DNA of 13,796 bases from DASVDE01 sp035558955 (GCA_035558955.1 DATMBX010000006.1:1-13796), one strand, 5' to 3'; positions 7,435-13,468 are shown, numbered from the stretch's first letter. Numbers and translations: made by a program. Notes: generated from the letters alone by a model not told the origin.

Positions 7435-7479
7435 GGTGAAACGCAAACTTCAGCTATCTGATGACGTATGCGTTGCACC
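7435..7479 (+). repeat. 45-bp inverted-repeat element, family B, copy B2
   Basis: Same orientation as B1 and 27 bases after it. The arms GGTGAAACGCAAAC and GTATGCGTTGCACC pair with two mismatches, and the centre contains CAGCTATCTGATG. The right arm ends four bases before the candidate -10 box of the lactone oxidase gene. The ATG within the right arm at 7468 is in frame with that gene but is unlikely to be its start. The 27-base spacer contains GATGCGTTACC, which looks like part of another arm. Confidence 0.85.
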
Positions 7480-7483
7480 GACG

Positions 7484-7489
7484 TAGGGT
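7484..7489 (+). promoter_or_regulatory. Candidate -10 box of a near-leaderless promoter (lactone oxidase)
   Basis: TAGGGT lies eight bases before the ATG at 7498 and no ribosome-binding site is present. The expected -35 position lies inside hairpin B2. Confidence 0.45.
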
Positions 7490-7497
7490 TTCGGCCC

Positions 7498-8793
7498 ATG
7501 GGTGAGTGGACGAACTGGGCTGGGGACCAGAGCTGCCGCCCGGCAGAGGTCGAGCGGCCCCGGGACCGCGACGAGCTGGCCGCCGCGATCGTGCGCGTCG
7601 CCGAGGCCGGGCGCAAGGTCAGCGTCGCCGGCTCGGGCCACTCCTTCACCGAGGCGCCGATGACCGATGGGACGATGATCCACGCAGAGGCGCTCAGCGG
7701 TGTCATCGACGCCGACCCCGCCACGGGCCTGGTCAAGGTGGGAGGAGGGACGGTGCTCGCCGACCTCAACGAGGAGCTGGCGCGGCTCGGCCTGGCGATG
7801 GAGAACCTCGGCGACATCGACCGCCAGACGATCGCCGGCGCGATCTCCACCGGCACCCACGGCACCGGCGCCGAGTTGCGCAACATCTCCGCCCAGGTGG
7901 AGGGAATCGAGTTGGTCCTCGCCGACGGCAGCGTGCGCGACCTGACCGCCGCCGGGGACCCCGACCTCCTGCGCGCCGCCCGGGTCGGCGTCGGCGCTCT
8001 CGGAGCGATCTCCGCCGTGACCCTGCGCTGTGTGCCCGCCTTCACCCTGCACCGGGTCGACAGCCGCCACCCGCGTGGGGAAGTGCTCGACACCTTCGAG
8101 GAGCGCGCCGCCGCCCACGAGCATTTCGAGCTATTCACCTTTCCCTACGCGGACAGCGCCCTGGTGCTGGAGCGCAACCGCGTCCAGGAGCCGCCGCGTC
8201 CACGTGGACGCACCGCCGCTTGGCTCAACGACACCGTGCTGGAGAACTGGGCCCTGGGCGCCCTCTCGGCGACCGGCCGAGCGCTCCCCGGCGCGATCCC
8301 GGCGCTGTCGCGCCTCGCCGCCGCCCTCGCCTCCGGCAGCAAAGCCACCGACCGCAGCGACCGCATCTTCGCCAGCGACCGCCGCGTCCGCTTCACCGAG
8401 ATGGAGTACGGCGTCCCGCGCGAGCACGGCCCCGAGGCGGCCCGCCGGGTGATCGAGTGGGTGCGCGCCAACCGCTACCCCGTCTTCTTCCCGATCGAGA
8501 TGCGAGTGACCGCCGCCGACGACGCCCACCTCAGTCCCTCCCACGAGCGCGACACCGCCTACATCGCGGTTCACCAGTACAAGGGGATGGAGTGGCGCCC
8601 CTACTTCGAGGCGGTCGAGTCGATCATGGACGACTACGACGCCCGCCCCCACTGGGGCAAGCGCCACTTCCAGACGGCCGCGACCCTCGCCCCCCGCTAC
8701 CCGGCCTGGGCGGACTTCCAAGCCGCCCGCGACGCCTTAGACCCAACGCGCACCTTCACCAACGAATACGCGGAGCGAGTTCTCGGCCCCTAA
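7498..8793 (+). CDS. FAD-linked aldonolactone oxidoreductase (L-gulono-1,4-lactone dehydrogenase/oxidase-like)
   Basis: This 431-residue flavoprotein has a VAO-fold FAD domain (about 15-180) and a C-terminal D-arabinono-1,4-lactone oxidase domain. VAGSGHSFTEAP (43-54) carries H48, the position of covalent FAD attachment in aldonolactone oxidases. ISTGTHGTG (116-124) is a second FAD-contacting loop. PHWGKRHF (384-391) is the conserved C-terminal active-site motif, and E334 and R336 in PIEMR are further family residues. Length is close to the mycobacterial L-gulono-1,4-lactone dehydrogenase (Rv1771). It would oxidise a sugar lactone to an ascorbate-type product, but the exact lactone and electron acceptor are not decidable from sequence. 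The ATG at 7498 follows a TAGGGT box; an upstream in-frame ATG at 7468 is part of hairpin B2. The gene is bracketed by two oppositely oriented B doublets. Confidence 0.88.
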   Translation: MGEWTNWAGDQSCRPAEVERPRDRDELAAAIVRVAEAGRKVSVAGSGHSFTEAPMTDGTMIHAEALSGVIDADPATGLVKVGGGTVLADLNEELARLGLAMENLGDIDRQTIAGAISTGTHGTGAELRNISAQVEGIELVLADGSVRDLTAAGDPDLLRAARVGVGALGAISAVTLRCVPAFTLHRVDSRHPRGEVLDTFEERAAAHEHFELFTFPYADSALVLERNRVQEPPRPRGRTAAWLNDTVLENWALGALSATGRALPGAIPALSRLAAALASGSKATDRSDRIFASDRRVRFTEMEYGVPREHGPEAARRVIEWVRANRYPVFFPIEMRVTAADDAHLSPSHERDTAYIAVHQYKGMEWRPYFEAVESIMDDYDARPHWGKRHFQTAATLAPRYPAWADFQAARDALDPTRTFTNEYAERVLGP

Positions 8794-8800
8794 CCACCAA

Positions 8801-8845
8801 GGTGCAACGCAAAAGACATGCGATCGCTGTCGTTTGCGTTGCACC
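8801..8845 (-). repeat. 45-bp inverted-repeat element, family B, copy B3
   Basis: The arms GGTGCAACGCAAAAGACA and TGTCGTTTGCGTTGCACC pair with a single mismatch. The centre (CAGCGATCGCATG on the minus strand) puts it in reverse orientation. It starts seven bases after the lactone oxidase stop. It forms a doublet with B4, offset by 72 bp. Confidence 0.87.
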
Positions 8846-8872
8846 AGCCGTTGGAATCGTCCGACCTCCCAA

Positions 8873-8917
8873 GGTGTAACGCATACGACAGGAAATAGCT
8901 GTCGTATGCGTTGCACC
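8873..8917 (-). repeat. 45-bp inverted-repeat element, family B, copy B4
   Basis: The arms GGTGTAACGCATACGACAG and CTGTCGTATGCGTTGCACC pair over 19 positions with one G·T wobble, around GAAATAG. It is in reverse orientation (CAGCTATTTCCTG on the minus strand). The stop codon of the convergent PLP-enzyme gene begins at the next base, 8918. Confidence 0.88.
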
Positions 8918-10120
8918 TCAGAGGAAGGACTTGCCGTCGCCCCTATATGTAGGGACCTCCTCGACGATTTCGCCGTTCTCGACCAGGTGCAGGGAGTCGA
9001 AGCGCTCGCACAGCTCGCCCGCCTTGGCGTGGCGCATGTAGACGCGGTCGCCTACCGAGAGCTCCCGGGCCGCCGCGCCGAGCAGCGGGGTCTGCACCTC
9101 GCCGGCGCCCTCCTCCGGGTCGAGCCGCAGGCCCTCGGGCAGCCAGGCGACGGGCAGGCGGGAAGCGTCATCGCCCCCCGACGCGAGGTAGCCGCCCCCC
9201 AGCGCCGTGGCCACACCGGCGTTCGGCTTGCGCACGATTGGCAGCGCGAACCCCGCCGCCGGGGTCAGGCTGAAGCGGCTGTAGTGATCGAAGAGGGCGG
9301 GGGCGTAGAAGCCCGAGCCCGCCGTCACCTCGGTCACCGCCTTCTCGGCGCCGGTCAGCTCCAAGCTTCCCGTCCCGCCCCCGTTGACGATCTCCAGCTC
9401 GGCGATCTCACCCACCGCGGCGGCGATCGCCGCCCGCCTCTCCGCCAGCTCCGCCGCCGAGCGCCGCTGCATGAAGCGGATCGCCGCCCCGCGCAGACGC
9501 CGCCCCGGCGGCCGGTCGCCGACCCCGGCGATCTGCCCTTCGTAGGCCATCAGCGCGACGAGCTGTATCTGCGGCCGCTTCTCGATCTCCCGCGCCAGCG
9601 CCACCGCGTCCTCGACGCTGTGCACGGGGGAGCGCTTCGGCCCCACCTTCACCCGCCCACCCAGCGCCCACCAGCCGGCGTCGACGTCGATGCAGACCCG
9701 CACCGGCGCCGCGCCCGCCCCCAGTACCGACTCGATCGCGTCGAGGTGCTCGGCGCAGTCGACCATCACGATTGGCGCCCCCTCCGGGTTGGCGACCGAG
9801 CGCAGCGCCAGCTCCCCCAGCGCCCCGGTGTCGGCGGTCGGGTAGGCGAGCAGCAGATCCTCGAACCCCCGCTCCGCAAGCCACAGCGTCTCGGGAAGGG
9901 TGAAGGTCATCAGCCCTCGGAAGCGCTCGTCCCGTCCCAGGATCGCCGCCAGCAGCGCCCGGCAGCGGATCGACTTGGAGGCGACCCGCACCGGCTTGCC
10001 GCCGGCCCGTTCCAGCATCGCCGCCGCGTTAGCCCACATTGCGTCGAGGTCGACGAAGGCGAACGGCGCCTCGACCTCGGCGAAGATCTCCTCGTAGCGG
10101 GCGTGGGTCTGCTCCGGCAC
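8918..10120 (-). CDS. PLP-dependent alanine-racemase-fold amino acid deaminase/aldolase-like enzyme
   Basis: This 400-residue fold-III PLP enzyme has an N-terminal TIM-barrel domain whose PLP lysine is probably K49 in VRVASKSIRC. The phosphate-binding loop is GGGTGS (247-252). The C-terminal beta domain resembles D-threonine aldolase/D-serine dehydratase proteins. VGDRVYMRHAKAGELCERF (357-374) contains H364 and C371, near the metal-binding motif of D-threonine aldolases, so a divalent metal requirement is plausible. Substrate is unknown; a beta-hydroxy D-amino acid is the best guess. I recall a similar protein near the gulonolactone dehydrogenase gene in Mycobacterium tuberculosis (Rv1769 and Rv1771), which fits the convergent neighbour here. 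The start is GTG 10120, seven bases after a TAGGGT box and without a Shine-Dalgarno sequence. The stop directly abuts hairpin B4. Confidence 0.85.
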   Translation of the reverse strand: MPEQTHARYEEIFAEVEAPFAFVDLDAMWANAAAMLERAGGKPVRVASKSIRCRALLAAILGRDERFRGLMTFTLPETLWLAERGFEDLLLAYPTADTGALGELALRSVANPEGAPIVMVDCAEHLDAIESVLGAGAAPVRVCIDVDAGWWALGGRVKVGPKRSPVHSVEDAVALAREIEKRPQIQLVALMAYEGQIAGVGDRPPGRRLRGAAIRFMQRRSAAELAERRAAIAAAVGEIAELEIVNGGGTGSLELTGAEKAVTEVTAGSGFYAPALFDHYSRFSLTPAAGFALPIVRKPNAGVATALGGGYLASGGDDASRLPVAWLPEGLRLDPEEGAGEVQTPLLGAAARELSVGDRVYMRHAKAGELCERFDSLHLVENGEIVEEVPTYRGDGKSFL

Positions 10121-10127
10121 GAGTACG

Positions 10128-10133
10128 ACCCTA
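10128..10133 (-). promoter_or_regulatory. Candidate -10 box of a leaderless promoter (PLP enzyme)
   Basis: On the minus strand, TAGGGT is followed by exactly seven bases and then the GTG start at 10120. This spacing would place the transcription start on the start codon itself. It supports GTG as the true start. Confidence 0.45.
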
Positions 10134-10162
10134 ACCGCCCGCGCGGGGGGTCATCCGGAGAG

Positions 10163-10251
10163 CGGAGAGGGAGGGATTCGAACCCTCGAGAGAGCTTGCG
10201 CCCCCTACTCGCTTAGCAGGCGAGTGCCTTCAGCCACTCGGCCACCTCTCC
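10163..10251 (-). tRNA. tRNA-Ser (anticodon GCU)
   Basis: This is an 89-base class II tRNA on the minus strand. The acceptor arms GGAGAGG and CCTCTCC form 7 bp with discriminator G. The T-arm is GAGGG-TTCGAAT-CCCTC. The anticodon arm is CTCGC-CTGCTAA-GCGAG with GCT at 34-36. The long variable arm is that of tRNA-Ser. CCA is not encoded. It lies between the P450 gene and the PLP enzyme gene in the same direction. Confidence 0.96.
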
Positions 10252-10286
10252 GGGGGTCAAAACCTTACCGTCGCTACCGCCGGGGG

Positions 10287-11669
10287 TCAGCTGAGGCGCG
10301 ACCGCACTATGACCCCCGCCCCGCGCGCCGGGATCATCGTCACGTTGCGGTGCAGGGCGTGCTCGGGGGCTGGGTCCTCGGCCTCGAGGTCCAGGCGCCG
10401 CGCCATCATTTCCAGCACGACCCGCTGCTCCGCCATCGCCAGCGCCGCGCCCAGGCAGCGGCGGATGCCGCCGCCGAACGGGATCCACTCGTAGGTGCCT
10501 GGTCTGCGGCCGAGCCAGCGCTCCGGTCGGAACTCGAACGGCTCCGGGTAGAGGTCCTCGCGGTGGTGCAGGAGCAGGATGCTCATCAGGATCGGCGTGT
10601 CGGCGCGGACCGCGTAGGCCCCCAACCGCCAGGGGACCATCGCGCGCCGCCCGATGACCGGCACAACCGGCCGCGAGCGCATCCCCTCGACGATCGTCGC
10701 CTCGACCGTTTCGGCCGCGTCCCCGCCCCCGCGCACCGCCTCGCGCAGCCGCTCGTGCGCCGCCGGCGCCCGCACCAGCCGCTCCCACGTCCAGGCCAGC
10801 GAGTTCGCCGTCGTCTCGTGCCCGGCCAGCACCAGGACCAGCAACTCGTCGCGCACCTCTTTGTCGCTCAGCGCCTCGCCCTCCTCGGTGCGCGCCTGCA
10901 GCAGCAGGGAGAGGATGTCGCGCCGCTCCTCCAGGTCGGCCGCCCGCCGCCGGCTCTCGATCACCGCGTAGGTCGGCCGGTCGAGCAGCTCCAGCCCGAC
11001 GCGGGTCAGCCCCACCGCCTCCTCGCGCGTCATGTTCATCAGCTCGCCGACCTGCGCCAGCGGCCAGGTCGAGGCGGCGACGAGGCGCTTGGTCGCGAAG
11101 CGCAGCCAGTGCTCGGGCGTGCCGCGCTCCGGCCGTCCCTCGATGCCGAAGATCCCGGCCATGATCACGTCGAGGGTGATCGCCTGCATCCGCGGCGCCA
11201 GCGCGAAAGAGCGGCCGACCGGCCAGCGGGAGATCTCTCGCTCGGCGGCGTCGGAGATCATCTGCGTGTAGCGCTCGATCGCCTCGCCGTGGAAGGAGGG
11301 GAGCAGCAGTCTGCGCTGGCGCATGTGGCGGGGGCCGACCGCGGTGAGGACTGAGTTGGGCCCGACGATCGGCCGCAGCGGCGACTCGCCGGTCAGCGAG
11401 GGCGCCTCCTCGGGCTTGGCGGTGAAGAGGGAGCGCACGTGATCGGGATGGCTGGTGACGATCGGCCCGCCGGGCATCAGGGTTCTCATCCGGAAGACCT
11501 CGCCGAACTCGCGCCGGGCGCGGAAGACGAACTCGATCTGGCGCTGGTTGAAGCGCAGCATCTGCAGCAGCGGCGCCGTCGGGATCGCGGGAGGGATCGG
11601 CAGCGCGGCCGCCTCCTCCGCCGAGATCGGCCCGGCCGGGGACTCCGGCGCACCATTACACGAATCCAT
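10287..11669 (-). CDS. Cytochrome P450
   Basis: This is a 460-residue soluble bacterial P450 monooxygenase. The I-helix oxygen-activation motif AGHETT (282-287) is intact. The K-helix ExxR is E328-G-M-R331. FRPERW (380-385) is the PERF-type motif. The heme loop FGGGIRRCLG (398-407) supplies the thiolate ligand C405. The Pro-rich hinge (LPIPPAIPTAP, 23-33) precedes the catalytic domain, and no membrane anchor is visible. The general look is that of the CYP110/CYP138-like group, but assignment needs a search, and the substrate is unknown. The ATG at 11669 is chosen because CATAAT ends seven bases upstream; the longer frame begins in hairpin B5 at 11714 and would add an artefactual MRCT N-terminus. 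No dedicated reductase is adjacent. Confidence 0.93.
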   Translation of the reverse strand: MDSCNGAPESPAGPISAEEAAALPIPPAIPTAPLLQMLRFNQRQIEFVFRARREFGEVFRMRTLMPGGPIVTSHPDHVRSLFTAKPEEAPSLTGESPLRPIVGPNSVLTAVGPRHMRQRRLLLPSFHGEAIERYTQMISDAAEREISRWPVGRSFALAPRMQAITLDVIMAGIFGIEGRPERGTPEHWLRFATKRLVAASTWPLAQVGELMNMTREEAVGLTRVGLELLDRPTYAVIESRRRAADLEERRDILSLLLQARTEEGEALSDKEVRDELLVLVLAGHETTANSLAWTWERLVRAPAAHERLREAVRGGGDAAETVEATIVEGMRSRPVVPVIGRRAMVPWRLGAYAVRADTPILMSILLLHHREDLYPEPFEFRPERWLGRRPGTYEWIPFGGGIRRCLGAALAMAEQRVVLEMMARRLDLEAEDPAPEHALHRNVTMIPARGAGVIVRSRLS

Positions 11670-11676
11670 GTAAAGG

Positions 11677-11682
11677 ATTATG
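11677..11682 (-). promoter_or_regulatory. Candidate -10 box of a leaderless promoter (P450)
   Basis: CATAAT on the minus strand is followed by seven bases and the ATG at 11669. No ribosome-binding site precedes the start. It is the least GC-rich of the -10 candidates in the window. Confidence 0.45.
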
Positions 11683-11702
11683 CGGGAACCCGCCCCGCCC
11701 GG

Positions 11703-11747
11703 GGTGCAACGCATACGCCATGAGGTAGCTGTCGTTTGCGTTTCACC
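11703..11747 (-). repeat. 45-bp inverted-repeat element, family B, copy B5
   Basis: The arms GGTGCAACGCATACG and CGTTTGCGTTTCACC pair with two mismatches. The centre CAGCTACCTCATG on the minus strand gives reverse orientation. It occupies the middle of the divergent promoter region between the P450 and pyruvate kinase-like genes, so it cannot be a terminator for either. Confidence 0.85.
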
Positions 11748-11766
11748 ATCGCCCGGGCGGGGTGCA

Positions 11767-11772
11767 TAGAGT
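11767..11772 (+). promoter_or_regulatory. Candidate -10 box of a leaderless promoter (pyruvate kinase homologue)
   Basis: TAGAGT is followed by exactly seven bases and the ATG at 11780, with no Shine-Dalgarno sequence. This argues for ATG 11780 over the in-frame GTG at 11762. Confidence 0.45.
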
Positions 11773-11779
11773 CGTGGCC

Positions 11780-12901
11780 ATGAAGGAACGGCGAACCAAG
11801 ATCATCGCCACAATCGGGCCGGCGAGCGTCGACCGCCCCGTGCTCGAGGAGCTGATCGCGGCCGGCGCCGATGTCCTCCGACTCAACTTCTCCCACGCCG
11901 ACCGCGCCTGGCACGCCGCCGCGATCGAGGCGATCCGCGCCGCCTCGGCCGCCGCCGGCCGCGAGGTCGCGATCCTCGGCGACACCGACGGGCCCGACGA
12001 CCTCGACCAAGTCGACTTCTGCGCCGAGCACGGCGTCGACCTGCTCGCCATCTCCTTCGTTTCCTCCGCCGCCGACATCGAGCGCGCGGCCGAGCGCCTG
12101 CGCGCCCGCGGCGCCGACATCCCCCTGATCGCCAAGATCGAGAAGCGGGAGGCGGCGGAGGCCGCCGAGGAGATCCTCCGCGCCGCCGACAGCGGAATCA
12201 TGGTTGCCCGCGGCGACCTCGGCGAGCAGCTTCCCCTGGCCGAGGTCCCCGTCCTCCAGAAGCGCCTCATCCGCGCCGCCGGGCGGCAGTCGAAGCCGTC
12301 GATCACGGCGACCGAGATGCTCGCCTCGATGGTCGCCGCCCCAAGCCCCACCCGTGCGGAGGTGACCGACGTCGCCAACGCGATCTATGACGGCAGCGAC
12401 GCGGTGATGCTCTCCGAGGAGACGGCGATCGGCGCCCACCCGGTCGAGGCGGTACGCGTCATGGATCGCATCGCCCGCGCCACCGAGCCTGACCTGCGCT
12501 ACGGCGAGTGGCTCTTCACCCGCACCGACCAGGCCACCCAGGACGTCGCCGACTCCGTCGCCCAGAGCGCCGTCGGCGCCGTCTACCGCCTCGGCCTCAA
12601 AGCCCTCGTCGTCCCCACCACCAGTGGCCGCACCGCCCGCCTCGTCTCCGCCCACCGCCCCAACGTCCCAGTCCTCGCCGTTTCCCCCCGCGTGGAGACG
12701 GCCCGCCGCCTCAACCTCCTCTTCGGCGTCACCCCGGTCCTCAGCGAGCACAAGCCGGGGATCAGCGCCCTCCTCGACGACTGCGCCGCCCTCGCCGCGA
12801 GCCACGGCGCCGCCGCTTCGGGCGACCTGATCGCGATAGTCGCCGGCCTCCCCAACCAGGAGATGGGGACCAACCTGTTCGAAGTCCACCGCGTCCCCTA
12901 A
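11780..12901 (+). CDS. pyk: Pyruvate kinase homologue lacking the B (lid) domain
   Basis: This 373-residue protein is about 100 residues shorter than normal pyruvate kinase (about 470). The A-domain barrel is well conserved: LRLNFSH (33-39, R34, N36, S38), the K+ site pair D68-T69 in GDTDGP, catalytic K119 and E121 in IAKIE, MVARGDLG (141-148, D146), T178 in ITATEM, and the PTRAEVTDVANAIYDG stretch (190-205). The C domain is present (TTSGRTAR at 280-287, MGTN at 362-365). However, GDTDGP runs straight into DDLDQVDFCAEHGVDLL, so the entire B domain and the Arg of the usual GPxIR motif are missing. That lid closes over nucleotide, so normal ADP phosphorylation is doubtful. It could be a lidless active enzyme, an enolpyruvate/oxaloacetate-handling enzyme, or regulatory. 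The reading frame is intact and shows no decay. Confidence 0.85.
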   Translation: MKERRTKIIATIGPASVDRPVLEELIAAGADVLRLNFSHADRAWHAAAIEAIRAASAAAGREVAILGDTDGPDDLDQVDFCAEHGVDLLAISFVSSAADIERAAERLRARGADIPLIAKIEKREAAEAAEEILRAADSGIMVARGDLGEQLPLAEVPVLQKRLIRAAGRQSKPSITATEMLASMVAAPSPTRAEVTDVANAIYDGSDAVMLSEETAIGAHPVEAVRVMDRIARATEPDLRYGEWLFTRTDQATQDVADSVAQSAVGAVYRLGLKALVVPTTSGRTARLVSAHRPNVPVLAVSPRVETARRLNLLFGVTPVLSEHKPGISALLDDCAALAASHGAAASGDLIAIVAGLPNQEMGTNLFEVHRVP

Positions 12902-12908
12902 CACCCGT

Positions 12909-12953
12909 TCCGCTGCGACTTATGCCGGTATGTCAGGCATAAGTCGCAGCGGA
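12909..12953 (+). repeat. 45-bp inverted-repeat element, family A, copy A4
   Basis: The arms TCCGCTGCGACTTATGCC and GGCATAAGTCGCAGCGGA form 18 perfect base pairs around GGTATGTCA. It is in forward orientation like A1. It starts seven bases after the pyruvate kinase homologue stop and ends 14 bases before the thioesterase -10 candidate. Confidence 0.88.
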
Positions 12954-12967
12954 GCATGGCGGCGGGA

Positions 12968-12973
12968 TAGGCT
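12968..12973 (+). promoter_or_regulatory. Candidate -10 box of a leaderless promoter (thioesterase)
   Basis: TAGGCT is followed by exactly seven bases and then the ATG at 12981; no ribosome-binding site is present. The expected -35 position overlaps the right arm of hairpin A4. Confidence 0.45.
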
Positions 12974-12980
12974 CCCGCCT

Positions 12981-13454
12981 ATGACGACCGACTTCGATGC
13001 GATCGCGCAGGGTATGACCCAGGCCGTGCCATTCGCCGGGCACCTGGGGCTGGAGATAATGAGCGTGGGGGAGGGGGAGGCGACGGTCCGCCTGCCCGAG
13101 CGCCCCGAGCTGACCAACCACGTCGGCTCCCAGCACGCCGGCGCCCTCTTCACCGTCGCCGAGACGGCATCCGGCGCGGCCTTCGTCGGCGCCTTCGCCG
13201 AACGTCTCGGCGAGGTCACGCCGCTCGCCCGCAGCGCCGAGATCTCCTACGAGAAGATCGCCAAGGGCCCGATCGACGCCACCGCCCGCCTCGGCGTCCC
13301 CAAGGAAGAAGCCCTCTCCACCCTCGACGCCGACGGCAAGGTCGTCTTCCCCTGCGAGATAGAGCTGGCCGACGGCGACGGCGCCCGCGTCGCCACCGCG
13401 ATCGTCCACTGGCACGTCCGCCTCAACAAGCCCGCGGAGGCCGAAGCCGCGTAG
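12981..13454 (+). CDS. Hotdog-fold thioesterase-like protein (PaaI/DUF4442 type)
   Basis: This 157-residue protein has a single hotdog domain. The region NHVGSQHAGALFTVAETASG (46-65) matches the catalytic helix region of PaaI/YiiD-like acyl-CoA thioesterases: N46/H47, the HAG turn (52-54, usually HGG) and acidic E61. The C-terminal strands ending in AIVHWHVRLNK (140-150) fit the family. It probably hydrolyses an acyl- or aryl-CoA, but the natural substrate is unknown, and the DUF4442 branch is poorly characterised. The ATG at 12981 is supported by the leaderless-type -10 seven bases upstream; an in-frame ATG at 12930 lies in hairpin A4 and would add an artefactual MSGISRSG N-terminus. The stop is 35 bases before the antitoxin gene. 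Confidence 0.85.
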   Translation: MTTDFDAIAQGMTQAVPFAGHLGLEIMSVGEGEATVRLPERPELTNHVGSQHAGALFTVAETASGAAFVGAFAERLGEVTPLARSAEISYEKIAKGPIDATARLGVPKEEALSTLDADGKVVFPCEIELADGDGARVATAIVHWHVRLNKPAEAEAA

Positions 13455-13468
13455 CATCCCCCCTTTGA

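Noticed and set aside
7363..8917. B elements as a CRISPR array
   Set aside because: There are only two copies per cluster, the repeats are long full palindromes, clusters are 1.3 kb apart in opposite orientation, and there are no cas genes in the window.
8834..10216. 460-codon plus-strand open frame antisense to the PLP enzyme and tRNA-Ser(GCU)
   Set aside because: It starts inside hairpin B3, runs across hairpin B4 and a tRNA, and has a biased Arg/Gln/Asp composition without motifs; the minus strand encodes a recognisable PLP enzyme.
11704..11709. TTGCAC on the minus strand as a -35 for the P450 promoter
   Set aside because: The spacing to CATAAT is 21 bases, longer than normal, and the hexamer is simply part of the conserved arm of B5.
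2331..12953. The 45-bp hairpins as rho-independent terminators
   Set aside because: None is followed by a T-tract on either strand, and A1 and B5 lie between divergent gene starts.
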